From Thermoleophilaceae bacterium (GTDB lineage Bacteria; Actinomycetota; Thermoleophilia; Solirubrobacterales; Thermoleophilaceae), in assembly GCA_013695855.1 (NCBI GenBank), contig JACCZR010000267.1:1-7113 (forward strand): a DNA stretch of 7,113 bases, written 5' to 3'. This document shows, piece by piece, positions 1 through 5,254 of the stretch. The notes beneath the pieces were generated by a model. That model saw only the letters and a program-made list of their open reading frames with translations. It was not told the DNA's origin and did no database searches. Made by a program: the position numbers and the translations under genes. The number at the start of each line of letters is the position of its first letter. The stretch's first letter is position 1.

Positions 1-1032
1 CTCGTAGGGGGCGGGCTCCGCGGCCGCCGCGCTCGGGAGGGCAAGGGGCAGCAGCCGGCGCGGGGGGCGGGTGAGGCCCACCCGCTCGAGCGTCGCGGGC
101 TCCACCAACCCCCCCTCGTCGCAGAGCAGCGGCTCGGCGATGCGCAGCTCACGGGACAGCTCCGCCGGGTCGGGACGGATGCCGGGGTCGGGATCCAGCG
201 CGTCGTCGATCACCTCGCACAGCTCGACCGGGAGGTCGCGGCGGCGGCGGTCGAGTGGTGGTGGACCGCCCCGAGCGCGGGCGGTGGCCAGCGGGCCGGC
301 GGGCCCCACCGGAGTCTCGCCGGTCCAGGCCTCGTACAGAGTCAGCGCCAGCGAATACACGTCGCAGGCCGGCGTGGCACGGTGGCCCTCTGCCTGCTCG
401 GGGGCCATGTACGCGAGGGTCCCCACCACGTCGCCCGTCCGGGTCCGCCACTCGGCATCCGTCCGGGACGGCCGGCCCGGCGACTTCGCTCGGTCCGTGC
501 GGGTCAGAGGGTCGCCGCTGGCCATATGGGCCACGCCGAAGTCGGCCAGCTTGGCGAAGCCGGCGCCCGCGGCGGGGGCGTCCACCACCATCACGTTGCT
601 CGGCTTGACGTCGCGATGGATGACCCCGCGGGCGTGGGCGTGCCCGAGGGCCTCACAGAGCGCCGAGCCGATGCGCGCCACGTCGCGGTCCGAGAGCGCC
701 CGTTCGGACGCCAGCTCCGCCAGGGTCCGCCCGGGCACGAGCTCGGAGACCAGGTAGGCGTCGTGCTCGTCCTCGGCCAGCTCGTAGAGCGCCACGATTC
801 CCGGGTGGTTCAGCCGGGCCGCGGCGCGGGCCTCGCGGGAGGCGCGCCCGGTCTCCGCGTCCTCGTCGCGCGCCAGCACCTTCACGGCCACCTCGCGCTC
901 CAGATGCTCGTCGCGCGCCAGCCACACCACGCCGAAGCCACCCGCGCCCAGGCGGCGCAGCAGCCGGTAGCGCCCAAGCACCAGCCGTCCCTCGGGGGCC
1001 TCGACGCGCACGGTCTCCTGAGAAGGGCTCAC
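1..1032 (-). CDS. Ser/Thr protein kinase, N-terminal 344 residues (3' end beyond window)
   Basis: Eukaryote-type (Hanks/PknB-like) protein kinase that would transfer phosphate from ATP to Ser/Thr of target proteins. The frame stays open from the GTG at 1032 to the left edge. Visible motifs: glycine loop GAGGFG (29-34), VAVK with catalytic Lys51, likely helix-C Glu67, HRDVKPSN (139-146, catalytic Asp141), ADFG (163-166), MAPEQ (209-213), and DVYSLALTLYEAWTG (224-238) with Arg286 in the last helix. All residues needed for activity are present. The DFG-to-APE segment is about 48 residues, longer than usual, with a Ser/Thr/Arg-rich insert near 171-199. After the catalytic domain (ends about 300), a linker containing RPPRR (322-326) leads off the window, so any transmembrane or sensor domain cannot be seen. 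GTG at 1032 is chosen because GGAGG lies 4 nt upstream and the glycine loop follows at the expected distance. It is divergent from the CARDB-like gene. Kinase identity is secure; substrates are unknown. Confidence 0.95.
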   Translation of the reverse strand, partial: MSPSQETVRVEAPEGRLVLGRYRLLRRLGAGGFGVVWLARDEHLEREVAVKVLARDEDAETGRASREARAAARLNHPGIVALYELAEDEHDAYLVSELVPGRTLAELASERALSDRDVARIGSALCEALGHAHARGVIHRDVKPSNVMVVDAPAAGAGFAKLADFGVAHMASGDPLTRTDRAKSPGRPSRTDAEWRTRTGDVVGTLAYMAPEQAEGHRATPACDVYSLALTLYEAWTGETPVGPAGPLATARARGGPPPLDRRRRDLPVELCEVIDDALDPDPGIRPDPAELSRELRIAEPLLCDEGGLVEPATLERVGLTRPPRRLLPLALPSAAAAEPAPYE

Positions 1033-1036
1033 CCCG

Positions 1037-1041
1037 CCTCC
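1037..1041 (-). promoter_or_regulatory. Shine-Dalgarno of the kinase gene
   Basis: On the minus strand GGAGG is followed 4 nt later by GTG at 1032. It supports this start over downstream in-frame GTG codons such as that of Val8. Confidence 0.6.
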
Positions 1042-1067
1042 GATTTCGGGCCGGCGGGGGCACTCCC

Positions 1068-1081
1068 TTCCCCCGGGGGAA
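1068..1081. promoter_or_regulatory. 14-bp perfect palindrome between divergent genes, possible operator
   Basis: TTCCCCCGGGGGAA is self-complementary over all 14 bases. It overlaps by two bases a minus-strand TATTTT (1085-1080), which could be the kinase -10 element and would place the start of transcription within the palindrome. No convincing -35 element is seen. C/G runs are common in such GC-rich DNA, so an operator role is inference only. Confidence 0.25.
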
Positions 1082-1177
1082 AATAGGCCGAGCCGCGCTG
1101 CTCGCCCGACCAGCGCTCGGGCTGCGCCCTGGCGCTATGAGAAGTGACAACCGGGGGGCCAGTCATACTCGGCCCAT

Positions 1178-1183
1178 TAGCGT
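1178..1183 (+). promoter_or_regulatory. Possible -10 element (TANNNT) for the CARDB-like gene
   Basis: TAGCGT lies 20 nt before the AGGAG ribosome site and 30 nt before the proposed CTG start. It fits the same TANNNT pattern found before the starts at 2365 and 3780. No clear -35 hexamer is seen about 17 nt upstream. It is the weakest of the three candidates. Confidence 0.25.
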
Positions 1184-1203
1184 GGCAGGCCCCGCCACTC
1201 GCC

Positions 1204-1208
1204 AGGAG
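1204..1208 (+). promoter_or_regulatory. Shine-Dalgarno that points to a CTG start
   Basis: AGGAG lies 5 nt before CTG at 1214. The open frame begins after TAG at 1178-1180 and has no ATG, GTG or TTG before 1358, which lies inside the membrane segment. This ribosome site therefore decides the start in favour of the CTG. Confidence 0.55.
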
Positions 1209-1213
1209 CAGAT

Positions 1214-2314
1214 CTGTCCTTTCTCGACGAACCGGACTCGCCCCCGCGCCGGTCTTCCCCCCGTGGCCGCCGCCCCGGGCCGGGGGTCGATGCCCAGACC
1301 CTCCGCACCCGCCGGACCATCGCGTTCGTCGGGGCGATCGTCCTCGCGATCCTGTTCGTGGTGCTGCTGCGCGGCTGCCTCGGGGCCCGCGAGGAGCGCG
1401 GCCTCAAGGACTACGTGCGCGACGTCCGGGCGATCGTGGATCAGTCCGACGGCCAGTCGGAGGAGATGTTCAACACCCTCTCCCAGCCCGGCCGCGGGGT
1501 GAGCGACGTCGAGCGAGAGAACAGCCTCAAGGGCCTGCGCGCCCAGGCCGACCAATTGGTCGAGCGCACCCGTGATCTGGACGTTCCCGACGAGCTCAAG
1601 CCCTCCCACGGCTACCTCGTCGAGTCGCTCGAGTTCCGCCGCGACGGGATCGGCAAGATCGTCGACATCCTGCCCACGGCGCTCTCAGGGCGCGAGCGCA
1701 ACCAGGGCGCCCAGCGACTGGCCGACCAGATGGGCTTCTTTCTGACCAGCGATGTGATCTTCGCCGCGCGCGTGCGTCCCAGCCTCGACACGGTGCTGCG
1801 TGAGCAGGAGGTGATCAGCGAGGTCCAGCTGCCCGAGAGCCGCTTCCTGCCCGACCGGGCCTGGCTCATCCCCGAGCAGGTGTCCAAGCTCCTGCGAGGA
1901 GGCGGCGGCAAGGACGCGAGCAGCGACCGCTCGGGCAAGGAGGCGGCGCCTGGCCTGCACGGCAACGGCCTGGGCACTGTCTCGCTCGGCGGCCAGGCTC
2001 TGACCGACGGCGGATCGGCCACGGTCCGCCTCGGCGACGACCTGTCGTTCTCGGTGCAGGTGATCAACCAGGGCGAGAACGACGAGAACGACGTCCCGGT
2101 GAAGATCACCATCGGCAAGGGAGCCAAGGCCATCGAGGTCGATGACAACATCGACCAGATCGCCAAGGGGCAGACCGAGACGCTGGAGATCCCGCTGACC
2201 GACGAGCCCCCGACGGGCCAGAGCGTGCCCATCACCATCGACGTCGAGGCTGTGCCGGGCGAGGACAAGACCGAGAACAACAAGCAGTCCTACTCGGCGA
2301 TATTCACGCGCTGA
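1214..2314 (+). CDS. Single-pass membrane protein with C-terminal CARDB-like domain
   Basis: Predicted 366-residue protein, function unknown. Residues 1-35 are a short Arg/Pro-rich cytoplasmic segment beginning SFLDEPDSPPRR. Residues 36-52 (IAFVGAIVLAILFVVLL) form a transmembrane helix, followed by RGC and a long, mostly helical and charged extracytoplasmic region. A Gly-rich linker (RGGGGK, 228-233) leads to a beta-rich C-terminal part (about 253-366) with alternating hydrophobic strands, the segment SFSVQVINQGEND, and a closing TENNKQSYSAIF. This resembles the CARDB/Ig-like fold found in bacterial surface proteins, possibly binding protein or sugar. The start is taken as CTG 1214: it is 5 nt after AGGAG, and a GTG start at 1358 would cut the membrane helix. 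I recall similar actinobacterial proteins beginning MSFLDE, which agrees but was not checked. It is followed after 50 nt by the DUF4446 gene. The coding frame is sure; the domain call is moderate. An alternative is a general cell-envelope anchor with no ligand. Confidence 0.75.
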   Translation: MSFLDEPDSPPRRSSPRGRRPGPGVDAQTLRTRRTIAFVGAIVLAILFVVLLRGCLGAREERGLKDYVRDVRAIVDQSDGQSEEMFNTLSQPGRGVSDVERENSLKGLRAQADQLVERTRDLDVPDELKPSHGYLVESLEFRRDGIGKIVDILPTALSGRERNQGAQRLADQMGFFLTSDVIFAARVRPSLDTVLREQEVISEVQLPESRFLPDRAWLIPEQVSKLLRGGGGKDASSDRSGKEAAPGLHGNGLGTVSLGGQALTDGGSATVRLGDDLSFSVQVINQGENDENDVPVKITIGKGAKAIEVDDNIDQIAKGQTETLEIPLTDEPPTGQSVPITIDVEAVPGEDKTENNKQSYSAIFTR

Positions 2315-2350
2315 GCCGACTTACCTTCGGTCTCATCCCCGGCGGGACGT

Positions 2351-2356
2351 TAGCCT
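2351..2356 (+). promoter_or_regulatory. -10 element (TANNNT) for leaderless DUF4446-pheA transcript
   Basis: TAGCCT lies 8 nt before the ATG at 2365, so transcription would begin at or within a base or so of the start codon. No Shine-Dalgarno occurs between it and the ATG, which fits leaderless translation, common in actinobacteria. A convincing -35 element is not seen. Confidence 0.45.
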
Positions 2357-2364
2357 GACATTCC

Positions 2365-2886
2365 ATGGACGAGCTGACGACGACTCAGGGGATCGTCGCG
2401 TTGGGCGCCGCCGGCGTTGGGCTGGTGGCCCTGGTGCTCGCGATCGTCCTCGCGTTCAAGCTCCGGCGCCTGCGAGCCGCCCAGCGTGCCGTGCTCGGCG
2501 AGGCCGGCGAGCGCGACCTGGTCAGCCATGCCGAGCGGCTCGAGACGGGATTCGTTGACCTGCGCGACTGGGTCGAGGAGACGGCCGCGGGCCTCGAGCA
2601 GCGAGTGGGCTCCGCCGAAGCCCGGGTAGACGGCTGCATCGCCTACCGCTCGATGGTCCGCTACGACGCCTACGGTGAGATGTCGGGCGAGCAGTCGAGC
2701 TCGGTGGCGCTGCTGGACGCTCGGCGCTCGGGCGTGGTCGTCTCATCGATCTCGCACCGTGACCAGGCCCGCGTGTACGTGAAGCAGATCCTCGAGGGCG
2801 AGTCCGAGCACAAGCTCTCACCCGAGGAGGAGGAGGCGATCGAGACGGCGCTCGCCGGCGCCACGGAGGCGTCCGCGCAGGCTTGA
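2365..2886 (+). CDS. DUF4446 family membrane protein
   Basis: A 173-residue protein of the DUF4446 family, whose biochemical role is not known. Residues 9-31 form one hydrophobic transmembrane helix, with the basic KLRRLR after it marking the cytoplasmic side. Residues 35-90 are charged and probably coiled-coil. The family signature follows at about 98-159: VRYDAYGEMSGEQSS, then SVALLDARRSGVVVSSISHRDQARVYVK, then the acidic LSPEEEEAI. The length and order match the usual family layout. ATG 2365 is chosen because it gives the intact membrane helix and lies 8 nt after a TANNNT -10 hexamer. It has no Shine-Dalgarno. Its stop overlaps the pheA start by 4 nt, so the two are probably translated together. 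That link need not mean shared function. Family assignment is confident. Confidence 0.88.
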   Translation: MDELTTTQGIVALGAAGVGLVALVLAIVLAFKLRRLRAAQRAVLGEAGERDLVSHAERLETGFVDLRDWVEETAAGLEQRVGSAEARVDGCIAYRSMVRYDAYGEMSGEQSSSVALLDARRSGVVVSSISHRDQARVYVKQILEGESEHKLSPEEEEAIETALAGATEASAQA

Positions 2887-3737
2887 GCCGGCCGCGAGTC
2901 GCCTTCCTGGGGCCCGCCGGCACGTTCACCGACGAGGCGCTGCGGGCCTCGGCGCCCGATGAGGTGGAAGCGCTCCCCCGCCCGACCGTCCACGAGACGG
3001 TCATGGCCGTCCAGACCGGCGAGGCAGACCTCGCGGTCGTGCCGATCGAGAACTCGCTCGAGGGAGGCGTGGCGGCCACGCTCGACGCGCTGGCCGGCGA
3101 GGCCGAGCGAGTGCGCATCGCGGGTGAGGTGGTCCACCCGGTGAGCCATTGCCTGGTGGCGGCCCAGCGCCTCGAGCTCAGCGCGGTGGAGCGCGTGGTC
3201 TCGCATCCCCAGGCCACCGCTCAGTGCGCCGCGTTCCTGCGCGAACGCCTGCCGCGAGCCGAGCGGGTGGACGTGGGCTCCACCGCCGAGGCGGTCCGTC
3301 AGGTCCTCGGGGCCGGCCGCCCCTGGGCCGCCCTGGCCTCCCGCCTGGCCGCGGAGCTCTACGGCGCCGAGGTGCTCGCCGAAGGAGTAGAGGACCACCC
3401 CCACAACCACACCCGCTTCGTGTGGCTTCGCCTCGAGGGCTCACGCTCGCCCTTCCCGGGCCGCAGCGCAGACAAGACTTCGATCGTCTTCTGGGGCGCC
3501 GGCGACGCCTCGCCTGGATGGCTGGTCGGAGTGCTCGGCGAGCTGGCCGAGCGGGGCGTGAACCTGACCCGCATCGAGTCGCGCCCGCGCCGGGGGCGCC
3601 TTGGCCACTACATGTTCTTCTGCGACCTGGAGGGAGGGCAGGAGGAAGTGGCGGTGAGCGAGGCGCTCGAGGCGCTCGCTCGGCACGTCGAAGTGGTCCG
3701 GGTGCTCGGTTCCTATCCGGGCGTTTCCGTGCCGTGA
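2883..3737 (+). CDS. pheA: Prephenate dehydratase
   Basis: Converts prephenate to phenylpyruvate (loss of water and CO2), the penultimate step of phenylalanine synthesis, in the cytoplasm. The 284-residue length is typical of the monofunctional enzyme, without a fused chorismate mutase. The catalytic domain shows GPAGTFT (10-16), PIENSLEG (54-61), SHPQATAQC (107-115) and HTRF (176-179), where Thr177 is the expected catalytic threonine. A C-terminal ACT domain (about 198-280) contains GVNLTRIESRP (225-235), the phenylalanine-binding regulatory region, so feedback inhibition by phenylalanine is expected. The first ACT ligand motif reads GWL (212-214) rather than the usual GAL. The start is TTG 2883, sharing TTGA with the stop of the DUF4446 gene, which implies translational coupling. 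It leaves only five residues before the conserved VAFLGPAG. The HNH gene follows after 42 nt. Confidence 0.96.
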   Translation: MSRPRVAFLGPAGTFTDEALRASAPDEVEALPRPTVHETVMAVQTGEADLAVVPIENSLEGGVAATLDALAGEAERVRIAGEVVHPVSHCLVAAQRLELSAVERVVSHPQATAQCAAFLRERLPRAERVDVGSTAEAVRQVLGAGRPWAALASRLAAELYGAEVLAEGVEDHPHNHTRFVWLRLEGSRSPFPGRSADKTSIVFWGAGDASPGWLVGVLGELAERGVNLTRIESRPRRGRLGHYMFFCDLEGGQEEVAVSEALEALARHVEVVRVLGSYPGVSVP

Positions 3738-3766
3738 ACGGCACTCGTAACGAGGACGGCGAGCGC

Positions 3767-3772
3767 TAAGCT
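3767..3772 (+). promoter_or_regulatory. -10 element (TANNNT) for leaderless HNH gene transcript
   Basis: TAAGCT lies 7 nt before the GTG at 3780 and no Shine-Dalgarno is present in between. As with the start at 2365, this is the geometry expected for a leaderless mRNA. No clear -35 element is visible. Confidence 0.45.
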
Positions 3773-3779
3773 TCCTGCC

Positions 3780-4337
3780 GTGGCGGCCGTCAGCACGCCG
3801 ACCGTCTTACCGGGGCAGAGAACGAGCTCGACCGGCCGCGTGCTCGTGCTGAACGCCTCCTACGAGCCCATCAACGTCTGCACCGTGCGCCGAGCGGCGG
3901 TGCTCGTGCTCAAGCAGCGCGCCGAGATGCTCGAGCACGCCTCCTCCCCCCTGAGGGCCGAGCGCATGTCGATGCCGCGGCCGGTGGTCATCCGGCTGGT
4001 GACCTACGTGCGCATACCGCGCGACGCGCACCGGCGCAAGATCACGCGCCGGGCTGTCTTCGCCCGCGACCGCTGGACCTGCCAGTACTGCGGCCACGAG
4101 CGCAGCAGCCTCACGGTCGACCACGTGGTACCCAGATCGAAGGGCGGCGGTTCGGGCTGGGACAACATCGTCACCTGCTGTGCGCCGTGCAACCGACGCA
4201 AGGGCGACCGGCTGCCGCTCCAGGCCAACATGACCCTGCGCCGGGCTCCCGGCGCGCCCAGCTCCACCGTGTTCATCCACGTGGCGGCGCCCACCATCCC
4301 GGCCGCCTGGGAACGCTACCTGGGCGCTGCGGCATAG
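3780..4337 (+). CDS. HNH endonuclease family protein
   Basis: A 185-residue protein of the HNH nuclease group (McrA-like) that is common in actinobacteria and has no settled role. The N-terminal part has the family's VLVLNASYEPINVCTVRRA (21-39) and a paired VLVLK (41-45). The nuclease core covers about 85-145: CQYC (101-104), TVDHVVPRSKGG (112-123), N129, CCAPCN (133-138) and K141. Cys101, Cys104, Cys134 and Cys137 form a zinc-binding set; Asp114-His115, Asn129 and Asn138 are the likely metal and catalytic residues. All key residues are kept, so activity is plausible. The product would cut or nick DNA or act in repair, but the target is unknown. No methyltransferase or phage gene lies beside it, which argues against a restriction system or mobile origin. 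GTG 3780 is chosen from its -10 spacing; GTG 3840 (Val21) is a possible shorter start that would still keep the core. Confidence 0.9.
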   Translation: MAAVSTPTVLPGQRTSSTGRVLVLNASYEPINVCTVRRAAVLVLKQRAEMLEHASSPLRAERMSMPRPVVIRLVTYVRIPRDAHRRKITRRAVFARDRWTCQYCGHERSSLTVDHVVPRSKGGGSGWDNIVTCCAPCNRRKGDRLPLQANMTLRRAPGAPSSTVFIHVAAPTIPAAWERYLGAAA

Positions 4338-4377
4338 TGCTCTCAGCCGGAGTCGCAGTCGATGATCGCGGCCCTGG

Positions 4378-4393
4378 CCGTCGTGCGCGACGG
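4378..4393 (+). other. Small GC-rich hairpin between the HNH and coiled-coil genes
   Basis: CCGTCG TGCG CGACGG is a perfect 6-bp stem with a 4-nt loop in the 83-nt gap. No T-tract follows. It could be a weak terminator or leader structure, or chance in GC-rich sequence. Confidence 0.2.
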
Positions 4394-4420
4394 TGATCGA
4401 GGCGGGGAGCACCTAAGCCG

Positions 4421-4951
4421 GTGGAGGGCTCGCAGGCCGGGCCACCGCCCGGTCCGTCGCCCCACCGGCCGACCGTGCCCGCGGAGCTCCCCGACGACCA
4501 GCGCCCGGCCACCCTCGAGGACGTGAAGGGGCTGCGCCGCTGGGTGATCGTGGCGGGCGTGTGGGCGGTGGCGGCCACAGCACTCGCGGTGATCGCGCTG
4601 CTGAAGCCGGCCGAGCAGGATCCCGACACCGCCGCCGCGGCGAGCCGCTCGGTCAACCGCCTGCAGGACCGACTCGACGAGCGCTTCGAGCAGCTGGACA
4701 GTCGCGTCGGCCGCCTGCCCCGGTCGTCGGACGTGCGGAGGCTGGGGGATCGCTTGCAGGGCATCGAGGCCCGCGGTGGGCAGGCAGGCGAAGACGCCAA
4801 GGCCGCCCGGGACACGATCGGCAGGCTGCAGGACCGTGTAGAGAAGGTCGAGCAGGCCCAAGGGCGACAGAGCAGGTCGTCTGACGGAGGCGGCAGGAGC
4901 GGCGGACGCGACACCAGCCCGCGGTCCTCCGGCGGCCAACCCCAGAACTGA
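4421..4951 (+). CDS. Small membrane-anchored coiled-coil protein
   Basis: A 176-residue protein I do not recognise. A Pro-rich cytoplasmic leader (1-40) ends in LRR and is followed by one transmembrane helix at about 41-61 (WVIVAGVWAVAATALAVIALL). Residues 76-148 are rich in charged residues with hydrophobics every three or four positions (VNRLQDRLDERFEQLDSRVGRL, then IGRLQDRVEKVEQAQ), as in a coiled coil. The segment RLQDR appears twice (80-84 and 135-139). The tail (150-176) is low-complexity Ser/Gly/Arg and probably disordered. It could organise an envelope complex by self-association, but nothing shows a partner. GTG 4421 follows a GGGGAG at 4404-4409, at a long 11-nt spacing; GTG 4475 is an alternative start. 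A strong inverted repeat after the stop supports it as the last gene of the plus-strand cluster. It is a real gene by its frame and architecture. Confidence 0.7.
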   Translation: MEGSQAGPPPGPSPHRPTVPAELPDDQRPATLEDVKGLRRWVIVAGVWAVAATALAVIALLKPAEQDPDTAAAASRSVNRLQDRLDERFEQLDSRVGRLPRSSDVRRLGDRLQGIEARGGQAGEDAKAARDTIGRLQDRVEKVEQAQGRQSRSSDGGGRSGGRDTSPRSSGGQPQN

Positions 4952-4962
4952 CCCCGAAAGCA

Positions 4963-4988
4963 GAGAGGGCGCCCTTGGGCGCCCTCTC
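4963..4988. terminator. Strong inverted repeat, likely transcription terminator
   Basis: GAGAGGGCGCCC and GGGCGCCCTCTC form a perfect 12-bp inverted repeat separated by TT (about 11 bp stem with a CTTG loop in practice). It starts 11 nt after the stop of the coiled-coil gene at 4951. No T-tract follows on either strand, so it would be a hairpin-only type as often seen in actinobacteria. Its symmetry lets it act on both converging transcripts. Confidence 0.75.
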
Positions 4989-5254
4989 CACGTTGACTGT
5001 TGCTGGACAGATCGGCTTCGGTCTCTCGAATCGGTTACGACGATCCGGGCCGGCGGGACGAATCCCGGCCTCCGATACCGACAGTGTCTCGGGCGGACTC
5101 CGCAGGACGGGGCCCAGCTCCGGTCTAGCGGCCGGACACCTCCAGGGTCCCGGAAAGACTGTCACTCAACTTCGGACCACCCCCTTTCTCTGGTGAGGTC
5201 CATTCAAGCAAATCCGGCGGACCCGCAAGGCGCACGACCAGCACACGTGGGCTG
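4989..5254. other. Convergent intergenic region, no gene recognised
   Basis: Together with the terminator this makes a 303-nt gap between converging genes. It holds small hairpins at 5054-5067 (CGGGA/TCCCG) and 5174-5201. I see no convincing open frame with a start and ribosome site, no tRNA and no riboswitch. It could hold the 3' untranslated ends of both transcripts or an unannotated small RNA. Confidence 0.5.
5174..5201 (-). terminator. Weak hairpin downstream of the secreted-protein gene
   Basis: GGACCACC pairs with GGT and GGTCC across a two-base GA bulge and a 10-nt loop. It lies 53 nt beyond the stop of the minus-strand gene at 5255. There is no T-tract, so a terminator role is a guess. 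Confidence 0.25.

Noticed and set aside
653..1150. Minus-strand frame of 165 codons overlapping the kinase N-terminus
   Set aside because: It is an alternate-frame shadow of the kinase gene: Arg/Gly/Ala-rich with no motif, while the kinase frame has every catalytic motif.
1358..1360. GTG as start of the CARDB-like gene
   Set aside because: It lies inside the membrane helix, has no Shine-Dalgarno close by, and would remove 48 plausible residues.
1370..1384. Lipobox (LLRGC) in the CARDB-like protein
   Set aside because: Arg at position -2 and a charged N-terminal leader of about 35 residues do not fit a lipoprotein signal; a simple membrane anchor is likelier.
1144..1575. Plus-strand frame with an ATG at 1137/1144 covering the start of the CARDB-like gene
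   Set aside because: Its product is low-complexity Arg/Pro/Gly; the true frame has a membrane helix and continues to 2314.
3149..3769. Plus-strand 206-codon frame inside pheA
   Set aside because: Out of frame with pheA, which has all catalytic and ACT motifs; the product is Arg/Gly/Pro-rich.
4343..4939. Minus-strand frame of 198 codons opposite the coiled-coil gene
   Set aside because: Composition is that of a GC-rich antisense frame with no recognisable domain; the plus-strand frame has a membrane helix, heptads and a terminator.
5054..5067. T-arm-like hairpin CGGGA/TCCCG suggesting a tRNA remnant
   Set aside because: No matching acceptor, D or anticodon arms could be found around it on either strand.
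4975..5196. Small plus-strand frame of 73 codons in the convergent gap
   Set aside because: Its ATG-like start lies in the terminator hairpin with no ribosome site and the product has no feature.
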